A stretch of 64,000 nt of DNA from Hirundichthys speculiger (GCA_018398805.1 JAGFBZ010000849.1:2828185-2892184); one strand, 5' to 3'. Positions 10,693-24,674 are shown, counted from the first letter of the stretch. Notes: a model not told the origin generated them from the letters alone. Numbers and translations are program-made.

Positions 10693-12599
10693 CTTGTTAA
10701 TCTACGTAGAAAAAAATATCTGAATTTGGCTAATATGAGTATTTCCACGTTTTTGAACATCCACATTCTTTTTTGTTAGTTTATTGTGTTGTGCAATCAA
10801 AAGCACTTCTGTATTTAGTTGATATGGTACAGCAGTTGCAGCAACTTAAAAAATATTGGTAAACCACGTGATGTTCAAAAATACATCTCTCAAGGTTTTT
10901 TGCCTCCATCTATTTGAGGCAGTACCTTTGTACCTTTGATGCACATCACCATTCTGTGTGTGAGGTATGTAGGTTGATGCACCTCTGATCTGGCAGCGGC
11001 GGAAGTCACAAAGCCGAATCAGCATGTCTATACAAGGCAGGACCGTCACGGTGGAACACGTTACTCCAGACACAGCCGCTATTATTACTCATCTTAATCT
11101 GCGATGCCAGCATGCACTTTTCCAGGTACACTCTCTGGAGCACAGTCTCCGCGTGGATAAGGTCACACTGCCTGCAGACAGTTCTGTTTGTCTATTGGGG
11201 ATCATCAAAATAAGACAATACCAGATAAGTGTCTATCAGAACAATAAAGCACAAACTAAAGCCATCTAGTTTAGATAAACCTTTGGACTACCTGTTGACA
11301 TTCAAACTTTTCTTGGAGGACATTTAAACAAGTCACAGCAGGAAAAGAAGAAGGGTCAAAAACATGAATTTCATATTCAGCTTAAGTGTCCTGGTTAATT
11401 TTCTAGGACACCTGAATAGAGCTATGACATTGATAAAGTTATTATCAAGATCAGTTATTTTCATGTAATGGCAACGCAACATGGTGGCTGTGAAAACCAC
11501 TGCCTCTCATGGCAAAATGTAAGATTATAAAAAATAGCTAACCTTATTTCTGTACAGAATATGGCACAATTTTAAGGTGGAAACAGGTGACCCACAATGG
11601 CCAACCCCACAGGATTTCACTGGGAGGGTTCATTTGTTTGTCTAGCCCATTTTATGTCATCCTGAGTGAGTAAGACTCACCACCCAGGAAGCCAGGACAA
11701 AGAGATTTCAGTGTGGCATGTTATTAAAGTGTCTTTTTTTAATATAAAAGATGATGTTTTCCTAACCGAATCAAATAAATTTCATTACCAAGATGCCTAA
11801 CCAACTCCTCAATGCCTAATACTAACCCCACACTTGAGTCACCTAAGCAAACTGTGACTGGTGACTGAAAATAAAAATCAAGATTGAAAGTCAAGTGTGG
11901 AAAAGTACAGTATCAGAGGGGACAGAAATAATGACCTCATGCTTAAAAGTCATGTATCCTGTTCTGTGTTAAATTGAGAGTAAAGCATTGCAGTTTGTGT
12001 TGAAATGAAGGACAAATAATCTCACTAAGGATCCCTCCTGTCCTTGCCTCCAGCCAGTACAAGATCATGAGTCAGATCTGAATATATCAGAGAAAATATC
12101 TTATCACGTCGAGCTGTGAGTCTGATCGTGTGTGTGTGCACACCAGAAAGAAGTGGTTCTGGGTAAGGCTTTCCCTCTTAACTTTAAATATGTTCAGGGA
12201 AACCAACTTCACTTAATTATACAGAAGAAATCAACACATCTTTAGGAAATATGATTAGAAGTGGTGTGTTGACTTCTTCAGAGAAGAACAGTAGCGAAAA
12301 CCTTCAAAACCAGTGAAGGATATAATACATTGAGTCCTCACTGCATTTCTGACTCATTCTGTTCCTTATACTTGATTTTTTTCAAATATGTAGAAGACTT
12401 TTAATGTGCTGTCGTCGTGCTGGAAGACTTAAATTTAAAAATGTGAGCGCTGTGAAAAGGTCCTTTAGATGAGCATTTCTGGGTTTATTTTGTTGTTTGA
12501 TAGCACTTGCATCCCTTCGAGTAACTAGACCAACTGTCATGATGTCTGGTATATAGATTCTTGAAGTGCAGAGTTGTCATGTATTGTTTTCAAATTATA

Positions 12600-12925
12600 G
12601 TCCATCCATTATCTATGCTTGCTTACTCCTATGCAGAGTCATGGGGATCTGCTGGAGCCTATCTCTTTGAGTGAAAGGCAGGGGTACACCCTGGATGGCA
12701 TCTCACCAGTCCATTACAGGGCCACATGTAGACAAACAACCATGCACACACACAGTCACTGCTACGGCTGATTAAGAACCACCAATTAACCTGACATGCA
12801 TGTCTTTGGACTGTGGGAGGAAGCTGGACACAGGGGAGAATATGCAAACTCCACACAGAAAGACCCCTGCTGATGGCTGAACCTGTGAGGTACCAGTGCT
12901 AACCACTAAGCCACCATGCTGCCCT
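12600..12925 (-). repeat. near full-length DANA/HE1-like SINE, minus strand
   Basis: Read on the minus strand, the copy begins GGCAGCATGGTGGCTTAGTG, with a tRNA-like A box. It continues through the TTTCTGTGTGGAGTTTGCAT core and CCACAGTCCAAAGACATGCA, and ends near ATAGATAATGGATGGA. It is the most complete copy in the window and can serve as the reference for the others. Confidence 0.8.
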
Positions 12926-13894
12926 CTGATTATAGTAAACAATACATATCAAACATTAGACTCCAATAAAAAGCCTCCAGTTTGCACTATCCTTTAATTT
13001 AGTTGTTCCTTTAATTTGAGAACTTCTTATACTTGAGCATTTATCCTTTCTATCTGAAATAACACCTTTCTCTCCTTTAGAAGAGACTCTAGGCTTTATT
13101 TTAAAAGTAGAGATTATTCCCATGGCACTTGCTTTATTTATGTCAAATGTCTTATACTGATAATCAGGTTTTTTTTATTGTTTTGTTTCTACGTTAACTG
13201 CATATCAGCGGGTGCTAAATGCTCCAACAAGAAGTATCTGAGAGTGGGTCAGTTGGCATAGGAGTTCTGTACTGAATGATCTATGTTAGAGGAAAACTGT
13301 CCTTGAAACATTTTTTTCTTTTCCTGATCCTGTTATTCCAAGTACTCATGAATAAATACCTGCAGATATAGTGGGATTTATGCAGGAGTGACGGATTGTT
13401 GACCACTCATCAGTGTCAAAATCCTAAAATCTTTTTTTGGAAGGTAGAGCTTTTATTCTGAGGACTGGCTGCAGGGACTTAAACTGCTGCAGGGAAGTCA
13501 GGTCTTTCTCTGGGAATTAAGATCATTTGTAAATTTGCCCACAGAAATGAAACAAATCCCTTTAATTTCCATTTCAGTTTGCTCAATAGAATACTGTCAT
13601 TAGAACTACTTTTGAGAGCCAGAGACACCAAAACAGAGTTAACTGGAAGTCAAATGCAGCAACTGCTCTGACATAATTTGATTTCACTTTATCAAAGTTA
13701 AAAAAAAAAAAAAAATGCAGACAGGGTTGGATAAAGAACATTTAAGACATTGGCCATTTTTATCTGGATCACTCATTTTCCCCAATTTCAATTTAACACA
13801 AAGTAGTAACGCAATACTAAAGGCTATCATGTTGACTATTGCTGGATGCTCGAATGCACAAAATTCCCTGTTTGGCCACGCAATGTAACGTGAT
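12926..13894. other. intron 1 stretch, nothing recognised
   Basis: No gene or repeat is recognised apart from a poly-A run at about 13700-13715. Confidence 0.45.
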
Positions 13895-14034
13895 CACCTG
13901 TAGCCAGTGATGGCCGAGCGGGGCGTGTCATCATGAATCATGAGTCAGGTGCGTGTCTTGACTTCCGCCGAACCCCTGAGACTGACTCACCGAACCACTA
14001 GGGTTCGATCAAACCCAGGTTAAGAACCACTGAT
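13895..14034. mobile_element. hAT (Charlie-like) terminal fragment
   Basis: The right end, GGTTAAGAACCACTG, is the complement of a CAGTGGTTCTTAACC-type terminus, known from many vertebrate hAT elements. A possible left end, CAGTGATGGCC, lies at about 13901. The flanking octamers do not match, so either the left end is lost or the boundary is wrong. Confidence 0.5.
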
Positions 14035-14189
14035 TTACAGCCTAGACATTTTAGGTAGCTGTCTGCTTTGACTCAGTTATTTCCCGCTGAACTCTGAAAC
14101 TGTAATGGACCAATCTTAAAAGGGTCGGGAGAGGTGACAATGGTAGTACTTGCATCTACCGCACCTTATAGGCGGCTTATATGGGCACA

Positions 14190-14191
<2 letters not shown>

Positions 14192-14239
<48 letters not shown>
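14192..14239. repeat. (CA)n microsatellite
   Basis: About twenty-four CA units. Histidine/threonine-rich open frames across this point are artefacts. Confidence 0.95.
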
Positions 14240-14242
<3 letters not shown>

Positions 14243-14437
14243 GTTCTGGGTTTTTTGTTCAACTTTTCCACATTTCTAGTGGCCTTTCAGTCCGCTGTGC
14301 AGCCAACTCATCTGTCACTTGCTAGAACTAAAAGATTGCCAATCGAAGCCTGTAGAAAGATACAAATACAAATACAAATGTTTTAAATTATTTTTACACA
14401 CAAATTGTTCCTCAGTTATATAATTAATTTCACGTTT

Positions 14438-14845
14438 TGTCACAATTTTCAGAGTGTGGACCCAAATGCAGGAAAGCAGAGTTGTCCAACAAAAAAATCT
14501 TAATAAATCAAAAAGTACAACCAAAACTTAACTTGAGTCCACAACGAACAGAGAAACAGCAGGGCAGCAACACGAGGAACAAGCAGGAGCCATGACATGA
14601 CTAAACTAAACAGGGCAGAACAGATAAACCAGCAACGAAGAGGAGAAAAGACGAGACACAGGTGGAAACAATCAGGGAGACGAACAAAAGGAAGTATTAA
14701 AGAACTCAACATAGGAAAGACAGACTGTGAAAGTAAAACAGGAAGTCAAGTGAACAGCAACAGAAAAGGAACCCAGTAAACACAAGACAAGCTGACCAAA
14801 CCAAGAAAACCCTGAAAACACCAGAACCAAACCCAAAACCTAACA
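14438..14845. mobile_element. solo-LTR-like repeat
   Basis: The segment begins TGTCACAATTTTCAG and ends CCAAAACCTAACA, so it has TG...CA ends. The flanking pentamers CGTTT (14433-14437) and CATTT (14846-14850) match at four of five bases, as in a worn LTR target duplication. The stretch TGTGGACCCAAATGCAGG and a purine-rich middle recall repeats common in fish genomes. No internal retroelement region is attached. A partly similar segment lies at about 48385-48790. Confidence 0.5.
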
Positions 14846-17800
14846 CATTTACACTTACTTGCTGTTAGCCTTCTTACTCAGAGAGCTTTTCTCGGTCTGT
14901 TGCATGGAATGATACAATTCTCAGGAAAAAATACATTATTCATGAACGATAAGAAGAAAACAGACAGATCATACTGTGTAGCCCTGGCTTGTTACTAGCT
15001 TGTTAATATTTGAGCAGTTAGGTTGTGCTGAGACAGGATCTATGGAGAAAGTTCATGATTCAACTCTGTGATCACGAAACCCTCAGAAATATGTGAAAAT
15101 ATGTGTTGTGCTTGAATGCATGAGCAGCTTTAACATTGTGTGATGGAAAGTGACTAAATCAGACTTAACATAAACAGTACTCGAAAATAGTCTAATTGTC
15201 TTCTCAAAATTTTAAGGACATCCATACTTATTTTCAGCCTCTTTAAGATGCAAACAGAACAACATGAAAGACTATCATGTATCATTACTAAACTGATAAA
15301 TAACCTTGCTTTCCAAACCATCCTACTCCAGGGTTTCATCTAAGATGATGAAATGCAGCATGAAAAGTTTCTAAATGAGCTATTTAAAAGTATCTGTGTC
15401 TCAGAGGACTTATGCAGAGTTTAAAACTTCACAATCTTGGGCCGTCGCAGACAGAAAAGTACCCTCGTGAAAAAATCGCAACAATGTCTTTCGTTGCATC
15501 TCCAAATCAGAGGTCCTGCGTCATACAGTGTGAGCGGTTTGACGGTGGCCCTTCTCAAAGGACTCAAAGACGAAAAGATTATTTCTGACAATGTCAGAAA
15601 TGCTACGACTTCACCTACTGACCTGCCGATTAAAAACGGACATGTCAGTATGTCAGTATTTTCCAGACAAAGAGGCCATATGAAGATGGCAAAAATTCCT
15701 TGAAAAATGGAATAAGATTATTCAAAAAAATTGACCTTTTAAATGTTGTTCCATGCTTTAAGTGTTTTTACTCATAAATAGAAGATGGAAAGCAAAATAA
15801 TATTTTTCTCCCCTTTTCTTTTTTTAAACTTTACAGATCTGGTACACGGCTCAAAAACTGTGCTATGATCTGAGCCTTAAGGTACATAATCCCTTACATT
15901 TCGAACTCATGACTTCGTACCTGACATTAAACAGATGAAAATTGTGCATTGTGAGATGTAATGATTTTATTTGAATGTAGAAATTGTTCAGTGTGTCGGA
16001 GCCTTTAGAGTTGTGCAGGTGAGCGTGCATGTGTGTGGCTTCTGATGCGCTCAGGTAAATTTATTTCCTCCAGTTTTTAATTACTCCACTACAGGAACTT
16101 CATGTAACCCTTTTGAGTTTAAGGTCGACGGTTCAATAAGCTTCAAGGGGGAAATTGTTTTGGTGCGTTCAAGTTCACAAGTTCGGTGCAAAAATGATCT
16201 TGTGACAGGTCCTTAACTTGACTGTAAGATAAAAGCTTTCTAAAGATGAAGCACATACTTAAAATATGAAATTCAAATCACTTACAGCATCGCTCTCTTT
16301 GCTGAAACACCTGTTAAATACCAGGAAAAAAGCTGCTCCTCACAGCAAACACTCTGGAAGGAAGTAAACACAATTTCGCCAATACAAACTTCAAAAGCTC
16401 CGTTGTCCAATGAGGACACAATCTTTTTGTTATAGCTTTTAATTAAATGTTGATGGTTTTCCCAGCTGGTACACTAGTATCTGCAGACCAACGCAATATC
16501 TGGAGGCTAGTAAACAGAGAGAAAAAGCTCTTAAAGACTTCATTGTAAATGTTTCATACCCTACTAAGATGCCAATGAAACATGCGCGTGGAAACTTGGG
16601 TTCGAAAATAGTTGTCCCACCCCCACTGAAATAATATTTCAACATAGAAACTTTCACACAACTAAAAATAAATCAGGTCAAATGATTGTGGTTTGTGCTT
16701 GCATGCACTGTTTGGTTTCTTTTTTTTTTTTTTCAACTGTACTTTCAAGTCAAAAATAAACACATCTCCTGAATCTATCAGCGATTTCACCTTGAGCTGG
16801 ATTGTCACGGACAGTTATGGGGCTCTCTTACTCTTTACGAAATCCCCACACTCTCGCTGGATACACAGATTAGAGCAGCAAAGAGTGCTGCCAGAAAGAA
16901 AGCGTGAAAGGAGAACAGATGGGATGTTTACGTGAGTTAATGACTAAAAAATGAGCCAAGCAGGAGAGTAGAGTCGAACAGCCGGTTTGCTCTCCACAGT
17001 CAGCACAACTATGAACAGTAGTGGTGTACTTATCAATGAGGTATGACGGCGAGGGACATGAGAAAATGCATCAAAAGAAAAACAAAGGGTATCCATTGAG
17101 ATATGTTCAAGATCTGATTGTAGTTTCTTAAAAATCTTCTAAATATGTCTGTTCCTTCTCAAGGGATATCTGGACCTTTTTTGTTCGTAACTAGTTTATT
17201 TTTTTCATCGTACCTTTCTGTGCTGCCTGAAAAAGTCATTACAATACTAACACCCCTCCTGATTTAGTTACAAGCATGATTTCATTTACACGCACACACA
17301 CACCCCACACACATATATGTATATATATTTTTTCAAAGGATCAAGCATGTGCCAACACGTACGTTGCAACACAGTTTGAGCTCAATGGCTCCATCTATAT
17401 CGACAAAGCTTGTGCTTTCACAAGTCACAACTGGGGTCTGAAGAAGGTAAATAGCTTCTCGACAAGTCATTTTAAGTACAATATAATCCAGCCCAATTAT
17501 AATCCAATTAAACTCAATTCATTTAAATAATTCCAGTTCACTCCGTTTCATTATAATTGTATACATATGCCAATTCTTAAAAAGCAGGCTTGTCAGAAAA
17601 CCAACAGGCTGCATCAGATCTTCAGTGTGATTCAGTCCCTCGTCACAGATTTGGCCCTTGCCTCAGTGGACATTACATTTGTGATTGAGATATATTATGA
17701 AGGTGACAGCTTACTGATGGTCTCCAGGAGTCAGCCAGGGCCTTCAGTGTTGGGCTGACACATCAGGCTGAAGATGTAATTGTTTTGTATCCATTTCTGT

Positions 17801-20531
17801 CAAACCACATGTGACCTTTTCCCCGTTTGCTGCATCAGATGTACGTAAGAGGCTTCCTTTGTCGCATCATGGAGATCTTGAAGCCAGATAATATTCAAGT
17901 TATCTTTGTCTTTTCCTTTATTAAATATTTCACTATAACCTAGAAAGCTATAATCATCAGCACCTCAAAAAGTAATCTTTTATTCTGAATGAGAAATGGG
18001 TTTCTTTCTCTGTCTTTTCGTGTCCACACTAAATCATGTATTTATGATAAGCTACCCCTGCCAGCTGAAATCAAAATCCTGAGCCACTGCATAATAAATG
18101 CATCATGAAGCGTAACCGATGTGCATCAGCTCAGGGTTAATCTTTGAAGATATTGTAGCCAGCCACTGCTAAGCCAAAGCTCAAATGGAACATTGTTGAG
18201 TGGTCAAAGAGGAAACCGCCAGAAACCTGACAGGCTGCCTCATGAAATACTTTAAGTAATTAATTTACTTGTTTTGACAGATTGGTCAACTGCAATACCT
18301 ATGTCTTCCTCTTTTTTTTTTTGCAATTCCATTTCATAAGAGAGCACAAACTAAGACCCTGTTGTAACTTCACATTATTAATCATCCCACACCATGCCTT
18401 ATCAACCAGAGATTCTGTGTGTGTTAATATCTGGCCAGAAAATCTAAATAATAGTTTGCCACTTTGAGGACATTTTGCATGTCAGGTCAATGCATTCGAA
18501 GCTTATTGCAATAAATTTCACACCCCTTTACTGGTTATGTCATGTAGGTCTGGGCAATATAAGTAAAAAGATGATATATAATCTCTGCAAACAGTGTGAA
18601 ACATATTTTTTTGCTTTCTTTTCCTCATTGCCTTCATTTCATTGAAGTCACATCCATTTTTCCATCTCCTGACAGCAACACATTCTAAACAATCAGACAG
18701 AAAAGTTTTTACCACATAATATTTCTCTTACAACACCTAAAGGTCATTCTGGCATGGAGCATTTCATTTCCTGCAAACATGTCTTTAGATGTGCAGTAAA
18801 ACTGTGTTGTTGTGCTGTTTCACGATTCTCAAAATATTCTATATTAGATACAGGTCCTGACTGCAGGAGGCCAGACCCTCTTCTTCCTCAACCACGTCTT
18901 TGTAGTGTATGCACAGTCTTGTACATTTCTGCAATGCCACTGTTATTACAGAGATATAAATTACCTTTGCAACCTGGCTTTTGGAATTGTTGCTGATAAC
19001 AGTGCGGATGGTCCTTTTTGTGTTTGGTCTTGTGGACATCATGTTCATTTCTTTCAAAAAATATCTGATTCGCCTGATTCCAGTATACATTGCTGTGAAG
19101 GTCAATCCCAGATACCTCTGAGCTCAGAGAAGCTGGTGCCTCCTATGGACAAGGTTAACATAAGACTTTTTTTGTGCAGTGAAGCTTTAAGGTTGCATTT
19201 GTGATTATAATGTTACTGTAACTAGGCTTAGGGGCTTCACAAAACATTCCCCCATGCGATCTCTTGCCCATGTCGTTATATCAGCTATTGATGCAGGGTG
19301 AACTGAGTGTTTAGAGATCATGGGAGGGAAGCTTAGGTTTGCTCATTTGCCCTTTACCCACTAATAGAGGCTACCCAGAATATGATGCAGGCTCATCTGG
19401 GGCTTGTACATATGCGTCTTTTCTATCTTCTCTAAGCTAGTGGCTTCCTCCAGTCATTCCAGGCAAAGTCAACAGGATCACCACTGGTGTAGCTGCCAGC
19501 GTTGATCTTTTCCTTGTGGAAATGACGGGAATTTCTTCACCACCTGACATTTCTTGTGAAGTTCAGCATATTGACATTTGTCCATATAGGGAGATCTGTT
19601 GGCCACTTTACCTGTGTTATGTTGGCTGTGAAAAGATAGATGTGTAGCTTGGTTTGGATCTATGTGATTTACACACAGCAGTATTGCAGTAGTGCACCAT
19701 GGTTGTTTGAAGGTAGAAAATAAAGTAAGTTGTATGATCTGTGTTTTGAACTGTCAGCAGATATGAGAAGAAATATGAAAGTACCTTTCAATGTTTCTTT
19801 GAAGGACAATTTATAAACATTTCTTCTCACAGATCTGTTGATAAAGAGGAGATCCCCTGCCAATATGTGCTCCTCAAAGACTTGGCCTTTCAAGGATACT
19901 CCGTATCGTCCCAATTTTTTTCTGATTTGGGCTTTTTAAATGCTGGATTGTTTTTTCGATCAATAAAGTTTAGCAGGGACTTTTAGAGCATGAGAAAGGG
20001 ACATCAGGGCAAACAGAGAATCCTACTGTCAAATCAAAAGTAAGCTCTTGACAAACAGTTTTAATATACCTAATAGCTACTGCCATGTAAGTTGCAAAAT
20101 GTGCAGCAACCATTCATCAGGGTACAATGAAGGGTTGGAGAAAGAGTGAACCTTCATGCTCTTGTTGTACAGAGAAGCAGGTTAGTTAATGCAGCATATC
20201 AAAAGACTATATATCAATAGAAATGTCTCATTTTGGATCTTTGAAAAAAAAAAAACACAACATAAGTTAAAAGTTAATATACCTCACAGGCCCAGTTAAA
20301 GAGAATGTTTCTGCTTCAACACAAACCACAGTATTGATGTTTTTTATCTGATAAGTCAAATATTTATCTCTTGCCTACATATTGTGTCAGACTTACAGGT
20401 TTTTACATTGCTAATGAGCTTTAGAGATATACTTCACATACCTCATAATGTTTTGGTGAAATTTCTAGCAAATGCTGATGAGGGGCAAAACTGACAGCAA
20501 CCCAGCGACACACTGCAATGACAGTATGCAG
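14846..20531. other. intron 1 stretch without recognised genes
   Basis: There are small CA/TA runs near 17290-17330 and poly-T or poly-A runs at 16718-16733 and 20244-20255. I recognise no exon, RNA gene or transposon with defined ends. Confidence 0.45.
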
Positions 20532-21230
20532 TACAGGTCTTCGGAACAACCCGACAACCCGAAAACCCGAGGTTCCGAACGGACCCGAATCGGGTCTTGG
20601 GTCCATTCAAAAGACGTGACCCGGGGTCGGAATCGGGTCCAGTCGGTGCTCTCTGACAGGCTGGGTCCGTATTTACTCGAGAGAGGTAAAGATAATGGCG
20701 GTGGCAGTCAGGACTCGGGGCAGTTAAATGATTATTAATTAACGTGGCGTGTTTGTCATGAAACAATCGTGTTTCTGCATAGCGTGTTATTGCCAGTTTG
20801 CCCGGCAGCTGTAAAGCACAACGGACCGCCAACATGACAACACTGGATGAGAGAACATATTAACGACACGTCCTGACCAGTGTAGGCTATAAGTGTTAGC
20901 AGTTGCTACCATTAGCATCTGTATCCACAAAGAAAATAATGACATGGAATTAGGTAAGAAAATCAAGTTTTATTTTTCAACGCTAGACAACTTTTAACAT
21001 TAGCAACTATGGGCTGTATTGTCTCAGGTTCTATTCAGGTCAACTCGGTTCGGTTCGTGCTCGGAAACTAAAGACTCGGGTCGGGTCGGTTCTGGGTCCA
21101 AATATTGCGGGTCCATTCAGGTTCGGACTCCGTACTTATGATAATAGCTCAGGTCGAGTCGGTTTCGGGTCAAATTTTCACGGGTCCATTCGGGTTCAGG
21201 TCCATGAAAGTGGACCCGTGAAGACCTCTA
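20532..21230. mobile_element. non-autonomous hAT transposon with perfect 8-bp TSD
   Basis: Inverted ends TACAGGTCTTC (20532) and GAAGACCTCTA (ending 21230) are flanked by perfect copies of GTATGCAG at 20524-20531 and 21231-21238. Both subterminal regions are full of GGGTCCATTCGGGTTC-like repeats in either orientation, as in hAT transposase-binding regions. The 699-bp length and lack of a transposase frame mark it as non-autonomous. Its GC-rich ends stand out from the surrounding AT-rich intron. Confidence 0.88.
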
Positions 21231-21238
21231 GTATGCAG

Positions 21239-24178
21239 TAAAAAAATAATAATATTCTCAGCTTTCACTGAAGTCACAGGTAGAAGTTCAGGCGTCAGGT
21301 AGCGAGTTTTTAAAGCACAAGTGTGGGGAGAAAAATTACGCATGTGCTTTAGTATGAGTTTCCTTATTATCTACAAAAGAAAATGTGTGACACAGTGGAC
21401 TGGGGTAATGCAATTAAGTGGACCTCTCCGCTCCTCTACTCTGGCACTCACAGATTAAAATGGCCACTTATTGACTAGAGCAGCACTTTGGCTGCAAGGT
21501 TCACAACTGTGGGTCGTTATGTTCTCTGCAATTAGAAACATGAAGTGGGGGGCCCATTATGACACTAACCATTATGCCATTATTTCTGATCATAATGGCC
21601 AAGCTGATGAAATTCCACTTTCAGCATGAAGCACTTTTGCAGAGATCCATCACTAACGACACACCACTGGAGTTAAAATAAAAATATGGTTGTAATGGAA
21701 ACAAAATCTAGTTAATTAAATCATTTGAAATTACCACCTGATAATCAATCAATAGATAAGGACTGTGGTTTATCAGTCAAATACTGCATGCCACCACAAA
21801 CATCGGAAGAACATGAGTCATTGATATTGATTGGGCTATTTTGTAGTCATTCAGAGATTCTGCCCCCTCAGGCAAATCATGTTAACTTTTCTCAAGACAT
21901 CGAGGAACAATTTTCTTCCCTTGCTGCTCCATACCAAAAGTAATTTATGATATTTCTTGTCATGTTAATTTTGACTGCATCCAACAGAATTTGTGTCCTT
22001 TCTCGTCAAAATTACAAAATTATACAAAAACTATGAGAAAATCTCTTTACGGTTACAGTTTTAATCTGAGAACAGCTCTAACTACATGGCAATACTGTTA
22101 CTGAGAGAATAGAGCTTGAGGCTTAAAACCACAATTTTTTAAATTTCTTTTTTCCCTACACCCATGAATCTTCAAAAGTAACTGGCAGCTTGTGAAGCAC
22201 ATCTGTGGTGAGGAAGGAGAAAAAAAAGTAATCATTACTGTTATTTGAGAGGGCACCTGGAATGTCCGTGAATGTCACGTCCATTTCCTCACCGCAGCGT
22301 CTTCCACCTCAAGGTCATAATCGGTTGGCTGGTCCACTTTGAAAATTTTTTTTAAAAAGTTTCGTCCGCAACCAGTAAAAGTGGACATCACTTGTTTATG
22401 GAAGTCTGCATATGGATATGCTTGATATCCGCACCAACAGCTTCAAAAGTGTGTTTGCTTTTGTTGCATTCACACACCACAGCAGCTTTTCTGTAGTGTA
22501 AACTGTGGTTATCCAATGAAATGCCATTCTGAGAAATAGCTTACAGTTAGCAGCATCTGCAGCTGTAAAAACATTCCTATCATCTTTCTTCACATCAAAA
22601 TCAAAGTAACAGACATATTTACAGCCGGTGAAAGTGAGTATTTCTGTCTCTAACGTCCAACCTAAAGCACGTCAGCACGTCACAACTCAATTTCTGATTG
22701 TTTTGTAAATAAATAGACAAAAGCAAAAGGATACAAATTATTTTACCTAAGGTTTCTATTTGTATTTTTACCTACGCTGAGTATTTGCTTGAATCCCAGT
22801 CAGATGTCATGTTGGAGGCCCAAAACGGAAATCTGACTGCCTGTACTTCTTTTCGCTGTAATGGGTTCAGTCACAGTCTCACGCAGGGACAACAGTTTCA
22901 GAGATATATTTCTGACCCAGCCAAATGTACCACACCTCTAAGTGTTCAATTGAGTCATAAAATTATGGTCATTGGGAGTATTTCCAATGTGGCTACCAGA
23001 ATTAGATCTGTAAAAGTTATTTCATTTCAGTAGTAATGGTGATGGTAATGGTACTGAAATCCTGTCAGTAATACGTCTCCTTGGAAAATGTAATAATACA
23101 GTACCATATTACTCATTACTGGTGTTAGTCAGTTACACATTTTTCTAAAGAAACTGCAGATACCTATGACAGCTTGCAATAGTTGTAATGAGCAGTAAAG
23201 CAACAATGGGATGGTTGAAGCCTGTATGACAGCGAACTGAATAAGCAACAACAGATGAACCTAAACAGTTGCTAATTTTTAAATGTGCACTGACTCCTCC
23301 AGGAGGAGGTTACAAGTAGTCTACGTACGTGTACCTATTGACAGTCTCGCTGTTTAAGTGCATTACAGTTCTTCAGTGTTTGGTTGTACATTACTCCCAA
23401 CCTCTAAATGCACATCGCTTATATTTCCACTTTAATTGTACCGGTAAGTGCAAGTTCTGGGAATCCAGTTCCACCAAATTAGCTTTTGCATGGGAACTGG
23501 ACAAACTGGAGTGGCTCGCGTGAACACTGTTCCTCACTTCGCAATGCCGAGCTCACTGATATGGAGGAAAAAGAGTTAGTCTAAATCAAAAATGAAGTCC
23601 AAAGCAAGTTGTTCCACATTCTCCGTCTCATTTCAGCCAACGTCACGGATGAGCAATGGAGCAGAATGTGTCAGGTGGTGAAGGAGGTTGAGAGGGTGGG
23701 GGTGGGGGGCTTTACAGCTGTGTTTGTCAGATAACACATTGGTGTTATCAGAGAGAGGGTCTTTCCAGTGTATAAATTCTTTACACACTTAAAGAATTAC
23801 TTTCTAATCTTTGGATTTACCTAAAGACTCACACTATAAGAAGAAGCTATTTATATTTGGTAGCACTTGTCACAGTTTCCCTGCAGTAAGCAAAAACCTT
23901 TCAGATATCCATGAGTTCTGTTTGTTTAGTCTGTTTTTTTTTTTTATATGTATGCTGAATATAAAAATTGCTTTGTAATGATAGTTGAACATAGCGAAAG
24001 TGTGTAGTGAAAGTGACTATTGCATAACACTCTGTGATGCAATCCGTTGTTGTAAATGGCCAACAAGTTGCTTGTATACAGAAAGTTACATCAAGCATAA
24101 AACACCAGGGATCATGTAATTCCACAAATCCCCACACTGACCTCTGCATCTCTGGCACACACTTTTCTCCCCACATTA
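21239..24178. other. intron 1 stretch without recognised genes
   Basis: No exon, RNA gene or transposon with definable ends was seen. A G-rich run lies at about 23697-23709. Confidence 0.45.
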
Positions 24179-24674
24179 AAGGGCTGTGTATACTCTCGCG
24201 GCAATGTGTCGCAGTTATCTTGTTGCTGGTATGCCGCAGTTACTTTTGATTTATGCTCAATTTTGACGCGCAGTCTGCACTATGTTATTCCACGCCACAA
24301 CGCAAGAGGGACAATCACGAACTAGCTAAACTTACTAAACTTATCTCTTGCCTTTTCCCCTTCCTCACCGTCTCGGCCGTAACTAGACCCACAATCATCG
24401 CTATCTCCCTCCATGAATTACTAGAATATGTGCTGTCTTTGTAGTGTGGAGAACAAGAATTGTACAGATGTGGGTACTTCCTCATTTCTTCAATGACGCG
24501 CTCTTTTTTACGCAGATGTAGAATTGACCAATCAGAGGCCTCCTTTCTCTCATCTCTACGGCACAGTCTGCGGTCACCTACAATTTTGGGGAGGTGCACC
24601 TGAGTGTCTGCGTGGGGTGGGGGGGCATCTCTGCATCGCAGACGACCTGATTTCTGAGTATAAATCAGGCTTTA
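24179..24674 (-). mobile_element. PIF/Harbinger-like non-autonomous element (remnant)
   Basis: The left end GGGCTGTGTATACTC and the complement of the right end, AGCCTGATTTATACTC, form an imperfect inverted repeat. TTA trinucleotides sit next to both ends, compatible with a 3-bp target duplication. The minus strand keeps a fragment of a MADF/Myb-like protein (listed separately), a domain carried by the second protein of PIF/Harbinger transposons. The superfamily is inferred from these two signs together, and the exact ends are uncertain. Confidence 0.55.
24315..24599 (-). pseudogene. MADF (Myb/SANT-like) domain fragment
   Basis: This is an open frame of 94 codons. Residues about 33-66 read RVIEEMRKYPHLYNSC followed by SPHYKDSTYSSNSWREIA. 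The pattern is a short helix with a P-x-LY motif, a Y-KD segment and a conserved W-x-x-IA helix, as in MADF DNA-binding domains. The domain is cut off before its last helix and no transposase follows, so it is probably non-functional. In PIF/Harbinger elements such a protein assists the transposase. An unrelated host protein fragment is less likely, given the inverted ends around it. Confidence 0.6.

Noticed and set aside
15437..15703. Possible small gene of 88 codons
   Set aside because: No similarity recognised. The frame is short and isolated within the intron, without supporting signals.
18754..19204. Overlapping open frames on both strands around 18754-19204
   Set aside because: No recognisable domain, no matching splice sites, and composition like the surrounding intron.
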